This document shows, in pieces, positions 22,968-35,622 of a stretch of 64,000 nt of DNA. Numbering within the stretch: the first letter of the stretch is position 1; the number at the start of each line of letters is the position of its first letter. The DNA is from Gymnorhina tibicen (taxonomy: Eukaryota; Chordata; Aves; Passeriformes; Artamidae), in the NCBI GenBank assembly GCA_013399875.1, contig VXAZ01006790.1, positions 496,001-560,000 on the forward strand. The letters are read 5' to 3'. The notes beneath the pieces were generated by a model that did not search any database, was not told where the DNA came from, and worked only from the letters and a program-made list of their open reading frames with translations. The translations under genes and the position numbers were made by a program.

Positions 22968-25900
22968 ATTTTCAATATGGCAAATTTTTTTGGTGAAAAA
23001 TTGTTTTTGGAAGTGGGGAAAAATAATGATGTAGTCAAGTTAAATACCAGTTTTCTTTGTTGGATAAAGCAGTTAAAAACTGCCAAATAATTTAAAAATA
23101 CCTATTGACAGTTACCTTAAATGAGAAAATGTCCTTCAGCTGTAAAGGTGATGCCGTGTCAAATCTATTGATTGACAGTGAATCACTCTAAACTTGTCTG
23201 TATTACTTTTATACCAAAAATAGTAAAAGATCTAAGTGGTCCTCAGTAGCATCCTTTAGAGTAAGGATATGACTCAAACATGTCTCTTCACTCTGTTCAT
23301 GTTCTACAAGCTACAATTTGATGTAATATCTATTTAGAGAACAAAATAACAATTGAATAAGATAGCAGATTGTTTAAAGCTTTTCAATAATCACTTAAGA
23401 TTCAGGCACAGATTCTTGACAGACCTTGAAAGAGAAGATTAAACCATCTGGATGAAGATTGACAGCAAATAACAAAAGATAATTTTGCATGAGTTGGTAG
23501 ATGGATTTTCTTTGTTACTGGTGACTTTCAGATGCAATCAGTAAGTGCCTCTTTCAGCTTCTGGTTGTAAACCCTGAGCAAGTACCATTCTGTATGTATT
23601 TTGAATTTGAAATGTGATTTAAAATGTGCATATGATTTTGAGAGAGGTATATTTAAAAAAAAACCTAAGATAAACATTTTAGCATCCTCTCTGTAGATAA
23701 CCGGCCGAAATTCGTCATGACTAAGAGATATAGAAAGGTTTTTCCTGATTTTCAGGGAGCTAGAATGATTTGTCTAATTTCTGAGAGAATGATATTGGTA
23801 GTCATTTAGGGTATTGTACAGAGAGACCAAGGGTAAAAATCTTGTGATGACGAATAGATATTGTGAACTCAGCAATTTAAGAGGAGGTATTTTATACTTT
23901 GAAAAATTGAGTGTTTTGCTGAGACAGCTCTCACCCACTTGGACATAATGAGTCCTTGAACTGCATATTCAGATGTCATGTATTTGCATTTTCTGTTAGT
24001 TCCCTACCACATCCAGGAGGCTAAATAAAGTAATGGGGTAAAGAGAAGGAATGTTTTAAATCTGTGGTGGTGAACCACCAAGCCAGCGATGACTATCAGC
24101 TTGATTTTCAGTCAAATGTCAGAATGGCTTTTTTGTCACTACATTGCTCTAAGTTAACTTCAACTTAATATTGTGTGGGACATACATTCTGTGCAGGGGT
24201 CACCTACGTGACCCTGGGCACTTCAGCTTCCAAAGGTATGGCTGCTTATCTCCTACAAGCAATGATCTGCCTTGCCCAGTGATGCATACTGTGAGGCTGG
24301 AGCATTGTAAATGTGTAATCAAAGTGATTCCCTCCCAGTGAAACTTGTTTTGGACCTTGAAGACAGTTTATAAATTACTTTCAGAGGGTTTTTGCCCCCT
24401 TCTATTATGTATTTGGTAGCATCCATTTCAAATGCAAAAGCGGTGTGGTATGTCCCCTGCCAGCTGGTTGGATTTTACTGGGAATTGGGTAGGTAAATGC
24501 ATGATGTAGTTGATAGACCAGTAGTACAGTGTGAAAATTCTATATTCAGTTGCTCTTCTCCAGTAAAAAAATCTTAACTAATAGAATAAACAGAACAAAC
24601 ATTACATGCCCTTCTTGGACAATTGTTTCTCAGCTCTGAAGTAAAATTGGATAAACTGAACATTTGCAAGCAATCCTGGGATAAAATAAGAAGCTTTTTT
24701 TAGCTGTGAGCATACATGCAGCTTACCTAGAAAAGGGCTCAAAGTATAGCATCTGGGAAACTGTTTTTCCTCTTCTCCCTGCCAAGCACTTCCATTTCAT
24801 AATGTCAAATTCAGATAAGCACATTGTAGCCTGACCAGTGAATGCTGAACTGACATTAAGAAAAAGGTTTGGGAAACAGTTTGAGAGTCTCTGGAGCAGC
24901 AGATTTCAAACAGGGATGCTGCAAAGTAGAGAGGGAAAAGCGGAGTGTTGGAGCGTGTCGAGTCTTGAATTTATAAATGTTAAGACAGAATTCCATTTAT
25001 CCTTGGTGTGAGTTCATCAGAGTCATTTGTGTCTGCCTTCTTGTGTAAGAATAAAGTATGTAGAGGTGTTTGGGGCATCTGGCTTTTTATAGGTTGGTGG
25101 TCATTATAAGGAAAACATACTTGCATGGCAACATTTGCAAAATGTGTGCACATCATGAATTGTGATTTTAGTGACCTTTTTTTCTCAAATAAGTGGAAAT
25201 TTTAGAGAAGAGCTGATTTAAAATAGTGATATTTCCTCCTATGTCTAGCTTTAAAAGCAGCAATAATTTTAATATAGTGGCTTAAATTTGTTTTACCTCA
25301 GGTCAACAGGAATAAAAATAGAATAAATACCTTAAGAGGAAGTAGCAAAGTAATAATTTGAAAAAAAATTCTCAGTAGTTTCAATAGGACACTGTTTATG
25401 ATCAGATGGAATGGCAAAACTCTAGGTAAGGTTTTCCATGTTTTGCCCTCTGCCAGCTGCTTGCATTCAGCAAGTGCATTCATTTTAATAACGCAGAGTG
25501 TCAAGTATTAAGCTGAGTGTCCTGTTTATTTCAGTGAAACTTCGATCTCCAAACAGAAGTTCCTATTGACATTAGAAAATAATTGCTAAGTTGCATTGTC
25601 TGAAAACACTTACGTACTGTCTCATCCTTCCTTTCTGGCTGGCCAAGCCACAGATTCTGTGCAGAGCAGATCTCTGCCCTGTGCAGATTGCCTTATTAAT
25701 TCTGCTCAGACCTCGCTCTCCAAAAATCAGTGCACTGTTGTTTTCTCATCTCTAACCAAACATTCATCATTAATCTACTTTGGAGTACAGCATGGTTTGT
25801 GACACGTCTGTAATATATCTGACATAAGCAATCAGGTGAAACATTATTGTAAGGCAAGCAGACCAGAGAAACAATTTTAAAAATTAATAAGGGAATAAAA

Positions 25901-28900
25901 TATGTGCATTTTATATATTTGTTTTTCTTTAAACAGTTTACAAAGAAATTGTTTTCTGTTCTGATAAATCTACTGCATATTTCTTGCAATGTAACTGCCC
26001 CAGTGTGAACTGGTGTTCTAACAAGGAAGAAGGGCCAAAGCCATGGTTTCAAATTTTTGGGATTGCTTTTACTTCAACATGGAGAAATTATTGAACAATA
26101 GTGGATAATCCAATGCAGAAACACATATTTTCATCCATATACAGCATAATGGTGAATTTGGACTCCGTGAGGAAGTGCCGCATTTTTAATAACTGGAGAT
26201 AAACTGCTGGTTTAATAATGAACATGTCTCTTTGAGTAAGTGTTTTTAGGCAAGTGTTTCCCTTTTGTGGTATTTGTCAGCTTGAAGTTGATTCTCTTGG
26301 CCTTGAAAAAAATGCTTTTTGCAGTTTTGGACTTTTCTCTTGAGACACAGTTATACCTGTCTGGAATAAGGACGTATAGATTCTACCTTTGGGTGCCTCT
26401 GCAAATTTTCATTTTGGAGTACATTCATTATCCTTATCTGAGAAAAGAAAAGGTAAGGTAAACAAGGAGTTTATTGTCTGCATCCACAGCAATGACAATT
26501 CATGGAAAAATAAGAAATATTGACTTTGGAAGTCTTACACTGACTTAGCTGGGTGAGAATCAGGTGAATATTGTTATAGCAAAAAGGCAAAGAAAATCTA
26601 TTACACATTCTTTCTGGGCAGTTTTGGCTGAATCTATTGTATTTTCTGCTTCCCTTCCCTTCTATGAATTGTATCTACCTATTGCCATAAATGGATTCAT
26701 AGAGAAAAGCAATATTTTGACAAACTCATATGTGATTCCTGCTCCCCTCATTCTTCCAGCCTTGTTTTTATCTAGGAGACTTCCTCAGCCTGATGTGGTT
26801 ATGCTGGATTTGACATGTCTTTTTCTATTAAAGTTGTTTCTTGCTGCCAAGTACTTCTAGGGGAAAAAATCCCACCTGAAAAGCAACAACAAAAAACCTC
26901 ACAAACAAAAACCCACTGACCCACACATGATAAAAACAAGCCAGAGATGAGTATTTGGCTCTGCATGCCAAGATGGTTTGTTCTTGAAGAGATCCTTTGT
27001 GGTGCAACCTCTGTGAATCACTGTCACAAGATTCTATGAATGTGACGTATTGCCTTTCACTGCCCCCAGTAAAACCAGGCAAATCTTCATCACAATTTTT
27101 CCAAGACCTATTAATTTACAGAATATTAATGGAAAATTAGTTAAAACACCTAAAATGATACACCAGAAGAAGTTGTAAGGGCGTCTTTGTGCCTGAAGTT
27201 TTTTTTTTAATTCCTGCAGAGCTGCCTACCTTGGTGTCAGCAGGAGATGAAATGTATCCTGTACGTGGTGATGCTTCTGGAAGAACTTCTTCTGAGAAGA
27301 GACTCCTTTTGCCTTCCCTCTGTGGAAAATGTGATTCAGTTTGCACAGCAGCTGGGGCTGCAATCTACTTTCACAAATGAGCAAAACAACACTAAACTAC
27401 TCTCATTTCTGTCAAAGAGCTGGTGCTGTGCCAGCGCTGCTGTCTCATGTCTCGGTGTTTTGTAAGATTTGACACACACTGCACTGAGGATTTGGAAATC
27501 ACTTTGCCATTCGGGCGTCTCACTTGGGAGGTGAGATGGAGGAAGTCTGACCAGAATGAAATATTTTACTCTACATGTCAGTCGTGCTGTATAATCTTGA
27601 AGGAAAAACGTGATGCCTAAACTGGCTGCCCACTGAGATTTAGGCAAACTCTTGGAAGGCAGTTCCTTTGGATATGAAGTAAATGCCAAGTGGGTTGTGC
27701 ACAGGGGAAGTGGGGTACGTAAACTTGGCTTTCTGCCCATTGCTGAGATTTCTGTGACAAACAAAAGGACATTTGGAAATGGTGTGGCTGCTGATGAAAG
27801 CAAGTCTCCCTAAATTCCAGCCCCTGGTCTCTGGAATAGCCATCTGGGTTTGGCAACAAGAAGGTTTTCTCAGCTTTATCTTTGTTAATGGGCAGAACAC
27901 TGATTTAAAAAGTCAGCTTTGATGTAAAATAGAAAGATGTTTCACTTTGGTTTTATGGTGCTTTGAAGATTAAATACACGTGATTTCTCAGATCTCTGTT
28001 TCCGCCTTATCCTTACTACTTCAGTTGCTGTTCTCTAGGGTCTAAGACCTTGTAGGAAATGCTGTTTTCAGGGATGAAGGTGTTTTGCACTTTGGTGTTT
28101 TGCCTTTTCCTGTGTAAGTACACTTTGTACACACCCAGGTGCCTGTTGAAGGAACTCTGTGTTCATACCTGGTTAAAAAGATAATGCCTTGCAAAAGATT
28201 AGTTTCAAATACCAGCAGCAATGTTTGAATTCAGTTCATTTGACTATCTAAGCTGGGGGAATGATGGAAAGGAATAAGTAAAAGTGGGGACTGATAAGTG
28301 CAATAAAAGCTTTTTGAGTTGTGGTGTTTGCCAGGGCAGCAGGATGGATGTGGGTGTAAAAGATGTCAGGCAGTTGCAGTTTCCTTTTGTCCTATGGGAC
28401 AAGAAGGACCATTTTATTGTCTGAACAGAGAACTTTATACCCCAAATTTCTGTATTGTTGTAGCAAGATGAATGGGTAAAAAAGGGAGCATATATTTCTG
28501 GATGTAGTTCAGTCATTTGCAGTTGCATTGGGATGTAGTTTTCATAAAGGATATCAAATAGCAGGTGTCATAAATCAATCATTAAATAATTAGAACTGAA
28601 AACAAATTTTCTCTGTGGGCAGGTTGTATCTTGTTAGTGATGATGCTTCTTGTAATTCCCCTCCAAATGTAAATAGTTGTTTGTAGTGGAAACCTCAGTA
28701 TTGCACATGGTGGGGTGGAATTTGGTGGTTCCTCTGTTTCTAATCGTAGTGAAAGACTCTATTTGTAGGAGTTCGTGTGTGGAGGTTAAGGGTATCCAAG
28801 ATTCTTCACTTGTTTTCTCTCTGGAGAGCCTGTGTTATGTTTTTAGATGCTTTGTACTGTTATTTTGTCTGTATTGTAACATGTAGTGAGGAAAAAGGGG

Positions 28901-29000
28901 TTCCTTTGTGTTTTTAGATAGTTGATTCTGCAATTGTTCTTTCGGAATAATTTTATTTTGGAAGGCAAGAATAACAATTGCCTCCATGTTTCCCTGCAGA
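22968..29000. other. Unique AT-rich sequence, no gene seen
   Basis: Six kilobases without a recognised exon, RNA gene or mobile element. A GC-richer part (27200-27900) has overlapping open frames on both strands, the longest 155 codons on the minus strand (27336-27803), with no recognisable domain. A small hairpin, TGGTGG-TGAA-CCACCA, lies at 24065-24080. Confidence 0.5.
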
Positions 29001-32000
29001 AGCTTGTAAATACCAGTTACCTATTGCCCTCTTATTGTAGTTGAACATAAGTAGTATTATTATTATGTGACTGATTATTTCCTTTGCTGTATTCTATGTT
29101 TTTCTTATACTATTTATCTGGAATAGTAAGATGATTTTAGTGAATAGCAATGAAAACAAGTACCTCTTAAATGGGAAGCTGGCAAGGTGTGGGAAGACAT
29201 TTTGGGATACGCACATCTGTGTCTTACTAGGATGTGTGAAGCTTCATCTTTAACAAACCTGTGGGGGTTTTTTGGGTCTTTTTTTGCATATTAACCTCTG
29301 CTAAATGCAGAAAAAACAGGATGCACTTTGTATTGGATTTGTCCTTACTCCTATGGAAAGGTGGCTCTTGGGCATTCAATAACAGTCTAAATACCTGTGG
29401 TCTTATGACACAAAAGGGGTGTTTTCTCTGTATAGGAAAGAAAAGAATATCCATATGTATAATGGATTGTGATATCATTCCCAATTTTCTACAAAGGAGT
29501 CCTGTTTATTATCTTTCCTTTGTATTATGATTGGACTTTTGTAGGATGTTCTTTGTCTTATTTCTATATTCTCAAGTTTGTTTTTTCTTCAGTAAGGGGG
29601 ACTTCTGTTTTCAGACTCTTCTTCTGCCAGAAGTGTAAATCTGCTTCATGCTTTCTTTGATGATGAGAGAAAATTTGATATATATTACCATATTGATAGT
29701 TTTCTCTGACATTAATACAAATGAAATTAAAAACAATCCCTAGATGGGAGAAAAAAACAAATGGAAAATGCTTTTCTAGTATAAAAGTACATGATTAAAA
29801 AAATGAAAAGATACTTTTAGAAATTGTCAGGTTTGTTTTAATTCAATTGAATCAAGTGTTGTGTTTGTATGCATAAGCACATACATGTTTATTTGATAAA
29901 ACAGGGGCACTTTTATCAAAGTTGATTGTTACAGTGGTGTGTTCTTTTGCTAGATTTTCTCTTTTTATGGAAGAAAACATGATACTCACACTGTATACTT
30001 CTGCAAAGAAACAATCCATGTATGACAGTGTCTTTAATTCATTTGCTTTATTTAATTGTCCTGTGTGCCTCTTACACTAGTTCCCTTTTGGTTGTCCAGA
30101 GTTTCAAGGATGTATTTATAGTTAGTCCTCTTTTTGTTTTTTGCTAGTTTCCTTATTTTTAAATTAACTACAGAGTTTAGGCTTTTTATTGTAGAATTTA
30201 GTGTTAGAGAATACAGCAATTAATCATTGAACTGAAGTATTAGAAGTTTCTGGAGGGGCTTAAAGTTTAGAATAGTATGTTACAGGAACAGGTTGAGTGC
30301 AGCTTGTGTGGGCTTGGAAACCCAAATGGACTGGGTGACTTCTTGACCTCTTCTAGGCACTTTGATTCTGTTTGAACTACGATGAAGAATTATTGCTGCT
30401 GTATTCACATGTAAGTAGCTGCTCAAAGGATGTCTGAAGTGACCTTGTCACGTGGATTTTTGTTCCATATTTAAAATTCAGGAATCCCATTCATTCCAGC
30501 ATACCATGGTACTGATGAGAAATCTTAAAGGAGAAAGAAGGGTATCCATATTTTAGGCATAGAGATGCAGGATCAGGACATGCTGCTGAGCTTTTTCCAT
30601 CAAGTTCTCAAGTCCTTTCGATATTTTGCAGCTTTTTCTACCTACCTGAGTTGCTCTAGAACCATCACAGACATCCATAGAAATATTAATTAATTATCAC
30701 TGATTCTGTCATGTAATAACATGAGATACCTGTGGGTATACTCTAATCACAAGAAAAATAAGTAACAAGTATTTAATGGTATTGAAATAATTGTATCAAA
30801 ACCACAGTGTATAGCTGCTCGTTAATCTAATAGTGTAACCTGAATAGTCAATTCACCTAGTACCACCTATACTTTAATCCATTGATTTAATCCATGTCTT
30901 TTCAGTGATGCAAATATGCACACAAATACGTCTATTTTAATCAAAAATGGTAGTATACTTTTCAAGCAGTATTTAAAATACTATTAAAAATTACCTTATG
31001 TTGTGAATGAGAGAGAAATGCAGTGCTTCTTTGGGGACTTGTGAGTGAGGTAGACAAGCCATAGAACAAAGGCCCAAATTTAATCTTGAAAAGGCAAAAC
31101 ACAATTAGAATTTACCCATGAAATGTGTAGAAATATAATATAAAATTCACCCTGGTTTGTACTGTAAGCGTGTGGCATCAATTCTATTCAGTCATCTGGC
31201 ATATCCCTTAATAGAAATGATTTATTTTACTCTGGTGTGTACCCATCAGGGAAATTTCATTCCATATGCGTGGAACAGGGATACAGCCCTACCATGAATG
31301 GTCCCATTCTGCCTATTCCAGTTTTATTTCTAGAACTCTGTTGTCTCTTTGTTGCAAACTGTGAAATTCCCCCTTTGCAAGCATTTAAACCCTAGGAATT
31401 CTGCTTAAGTATAGCAGGATCCTGTTTAATTAAGGAATGAAGGAATAAAGTCAGCTTTTCTTCACAAATCATAACTTTTTGTAGGATTGTTTCTGGTGCA
31501 TGTTCATCACTGAGGAGTGTGTGTGATGCGCTGTGGAAGTGGCGTGGGGGTCTATGTAGCACAGAAGGCGTATGGAGACATCTTTTATCCATGTCTTTTT
31601 GTTGTTACTTCTATTCTTTTTTACTCTCCTCCTCAACCAAGCATAGAGCCGTAGACCTGCCAGCACAACTCCATATGGAGGAACCTATCAAGGTCAAAAC
31701 ACTTCAATCACGCCTCCAAAATGCTCATTTTGTGTGAACAATTGTGCTGCTTGAACAATTTGCAAGTTCAGGTTGAGGCATTGCCATTTGTTTTGTCAAA
31801 GGTGAGCTAATGTGATGCTCTGGAAAGGCAGGGGGACCTGGAGAAGAGATCTAATTATAACTGCAGCTTATTTCAGTAACATTTCAGGAACACTGGTGGG
31901 AATTGTCACTTCTAGCAGAATGATGAGTTGTATTTTTGTTTCTTGCCCACAGTACCTTGAAAAATGTTTGCTTACTGTAGCAAATTAAATCATGTCACTC

Positions 32001-32888
32001 TCGCAATCTGGGACCACAAAGGAGAGTTACTACTAGCCTGTGTGTCCCATCCAGGGATTCCATGCAGTTTTTTCCCATCAGGATATCTAATCAATTACAA
32101 TTCCCTTTTGGGTTCTCTTTTGTAGACATGACAAAGTCTTGGGTGATTACTTAAAAATTTCAGGCAGTTACAATAAAAATCTCAAACCTTTTGGAGCAAA
32201 AGAAATCTTGTTGTTAATCTCAATGCTCTGTATGACAAGGCAAAAAATTAGTACCACGTTGCTTAAACTGAAATAAAAATGATAAAATGGGTGGCAGGAA
32301 AATTAAATTCTAGTGTAAGTGTTTCTATAATTCCAGTGAGACTCTTTTGTTTTACCTGCTGTCTCCATTAACTGAATGCTGTTTCTATTACAGAAAAGCT
32401 TTTTTCTTGTATGATTTGTAACAATAAGTGCTGTTTTGCTAAAGACTGAGAACAAGTCAGAAGGAAGGAGTCTAGGCAGTAAATATTTGTGAAGTGTATG
32501 GGGCTTCTCGTGCTCTGCTAGTTAAAATGTGTCCTGTTTCAGACTAAATGTAGGCTCTGCACTGGGAAAAGCTATTTAAAGAAAGCTTGCTTTGTCTCTG
32601 ATACTGAGAGCGTAGAAGTAGGCGAAGACTGATCAAGAATAATTGGTTATGAATATTTCATCCATGAAGGAGTTTTCAGTGAAAAATAAGATGACAAAGG
32701 CAGAAATGGATGAAAATAGCATTGGGGCATTATGAAAGGGGAAACCCCCTCCCCCCTTTATTCCAGTTTTTATTATGTAAGGAGAAAGTGGAGCTGAAGA
32801 TACAGGTTAGGAAAATTTGGCCTTTAACATCTATGCAGAGTCTGTGCATATTTCAAGCTCTGCATTTTCACATTTTCTAAAAGATGAC

Positions 32889-32914
32889 TATTATTATTAT
32901 TATTATTATTATTA
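32889..32914. repeat. (TAT)n microsatellite
   Basis: This is a pure TAT triplet array of 26 bp. An uninterrupted triplet run of this length is likely to vary in length between individuals. Confidence 0.95.
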
Positions 32915-33604
32915 GTCACTGCCCAGGATAAATATAAGAAAACATTCAGCAGAGTGGAATGGTATTTGATTCCCTCCATATAACTTCATGTTCCTTTTTT
33001 TAGATGACTTTTCCTTCCTTCTTTTTCCTGCTGGTCCACTGGATGGCTCTGTGATCACTCACATGCTGTACACAGGCGTTTCTCTGTAGTGTGATCATTT
33101 GCTTAATATCACACCAAAACCCCTGCTTCTCAGTGTCGAAGGCAAAGACTGCTAATTTCAGCAGCAGAAATAATCAAGCAGGAAACATGTCTGTACCAAG
33201 AGCAGTGGCACAGAGAAGGGCATAACTAGAGTGGCTTTGAAGGGCCGAGCCCTGGTCCCTCCTGGGCAGCTGTTGTTTTATACCATCTTGAAATGTCTTT
33301 GTGGAGAAGCACAAATGGGTGAAAGAGGGGTTTAGTGGGTTTATAGGGTGCAGCATTATTTAGAATGGGTCTAGTTCAGGTGTACATATGGGTTTATGGG
33401 TGAGAATGATTCTGCTCCTCTTTTTGAGCAGGGTTTTCTATGAGGATCTGAACATCCCATGTCCCAGCAAGCCAGAGTGGTGTGTAATTTTGTTATTCCA
33501 GATGAAAGTACCCTACACTGTTTGAGAGGATGTTTCCCTGGTGTTAATGCCAGTATTAAACAGTGTGCTTGGTAAGAGGGATTTGCAGCCTTGGCCTCGT
33601 GCCT

Positions 33605-33618
33605 TGCATATATATGCA
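33605..33618. repeat. 14-bp perfect palindrome
   Basis: TGCATATATATGCA is its own reverse complement. A related ATATATGCA lies a few bases downstream, making a short AT-rich symmetric cluster. Confidence 0.85.
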
Positions 33619-35545
33619 TACAAATATATGCAATGGATATACTCAGTGTCAGATGCACCGCAGCGTCCACAGTGTGATGATGCACGATTTTGATAGGAAA
33701 TGTTAATACCAGAGAAATGCCATCCAGGCAGATTGGGGCCTGGCTGGGACAGACATGGCTGTGGTTTCCTCACACTCATTATCTGTGTTCTTGAGGTTTT
33801 CTCTTAGAAGAGAAATGAGGAAACAAACAGATGCAGTCTAATCTGCACTCTGCAAAATGCATGTTGTATCTTAAAAAGATATCTAGAGGGAAAGTAAATC
33901 TTAAAGGCCAGTGGTGCTGTAGTCGATTAAAACTGAGGAAAGCAAGAGCTTTTTATAGCTGTCTTTTCCTATAAATCACTGACTTCCTCTCCTTGGGAGA
34001 TTGCCAGTGTAAAATCCAAGAATTTCTTGGCATTACTAAAATCAGAGGAGACCTAGTTTATATTCCCAGACCTGTGCAGAACAGAGCTGGGCAGTGTTTC
34101 ATTTCTGCACCATAGCAGAATAAGCCTCTAAAAAAATTATCATGTACATTCACAAATTAGTATAGCACTGTGTAGTGGCACTACTATAAATTGTATCACA
34201 GGGAGCTACTGCTTTAGTGCAGTGTCTTTAGGAAAAGGCTTAATACATAAGACATCCTTCAATTCTATCTGTTTTTGCTTCTCTGCGAGGCTTGAGCTGT
34301 GTGTGAGCAAGGTCAGAGAGCACATGGAGAGTACCCTGATCATCTGCATTGCTTAACTGTAAGATGAGGCTTTTGGCATTGTTTTGAATAGTTCCCTCAA
34401 GTCCTTGCTGGAACAAAGACTGGGAACAGTCCAGAGGATGTGTTGCTCCAGGAGACACTCCCTAAAAGCCAAGTGGCTGGGATGCTCTCAGGTTTGCTTT
34501 CTTCCAGCACTGGTTCCAGAGGCTTTGCCTCGAGCATTCCCGCATCAGTGTGCTGATGTGAGGGGTTTTTGCTAACTGTGCCTTCCTCTGCTCTTAGTTC
34601 TACTCTGAATGTTTTCCTACTCTGAATGTATAAAACCTTTTACCTGTGAGACTAAAAAAGGAGCAACTTTGTAGAGTTCATTTACTGTGAAAGTGAAGGA
34701 AGGTGGATTAGTGGAACTGTGCAGCTGCTGTGCAGTAGATAGATTATTTAATAATTTAATGCAGGCAAGCAGTCTATTTATAACTTTTTCAGTAGTGTTC
34801 AGTAGTTTTCCCTAATTGCTAAACAGCCTGAAAATAGTTCCAAGGTCTTAAATGATAGAACCTCTTCTAATTAGTGAGATGACATTGTCTCCTTGTCTCA
34901 GAAAAACTCACTTCAGGACTCTCTTGGGTTCTTAGCACCATAGTGTGCTGCACAAAAGATTTCCTAGAAATCAGCAATGCTTTGAAAGGTATTTTTAAAA
35001 ACGACAGAAAAAACAAGCCCAAGCAGGAATTCTTGCTATTGCTGTACGTACACTTCTGCCTACATGAATGGATTTATTTGAAAACTTTGGATGAAATTTT
35101 TCCCTTTTTGAGTTAAGGGGATTTAGCTCAGATCATTAAATAACATAATTCATTGTTTGGTAGCCACTGGAAAAGTAAAAGACTTATCTAGTTATAGAAG
35201 GGATGATAAACAAAAGTGCTGTGCATCCTCTGTCTTCAAGCATTTTGTCTAAGCTAAGGTTCATGAAGGAGATGAGGAGTAAGAAGGGTAAGCGATAATG
35301 TAAGTGGTAAAATATTTTCTTATCTAGGACTAAAGACATGAACATAATAAAACTAGGAACACAAAATTATAGTTTTCCTTCTCAGTTTCATTTGCTCTTG
35401 TTTTATTAACATGTTAATAATTTAATATTTGTTAAAGATTATTGTTGAGCTGGTACATTATCTCATATAACTGGTGGGGGAAACAAAACTGGAAGTAACT
35501 TTCAATTAACTAATATATATCTAATAACTTTTTAGACTTAAGCAA

Positions 35546-35622
35546 AACAAGAATAAGATTATTGTAGATGGATTTTAAATTATAGCAAGAATAAGATTAT
35601 TATAGATGGATTTTAAATTATA
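35546..35622. repeat. Two-copy tandem duplication (about 38 bp unit)
   Basis: The unit AAGAATAAGATTATTGTAGA plus about 18 more bases is repeated immediately with very few mismatches (GTAGATGG against ATAGATGG). The spacing between GAATAAG at 35551 and 35589 is 38 bp. The near identity points to a recent local duplication. Confidence 0.9.

Larger units (their letters stand above)
29001..35545. other. Unique AT-rich sequence with a TAT microsatellite
   Basis: I see no exon or RNA gene. It holds the (TAT)n array at 32889-32914 and a 14-bp perfect palindrome at 33605-33618. Open frames near 33371-33779 and 34240-34575 overlap each other and match no family. Confidence 0.5.

Noticed and set aside
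24065..24080. Hairpin TGGTGG-TGAA-CCACCA
   Set aside because: The stem is only 6 bp and has no other context, so it is expected by chance in 64 kb.
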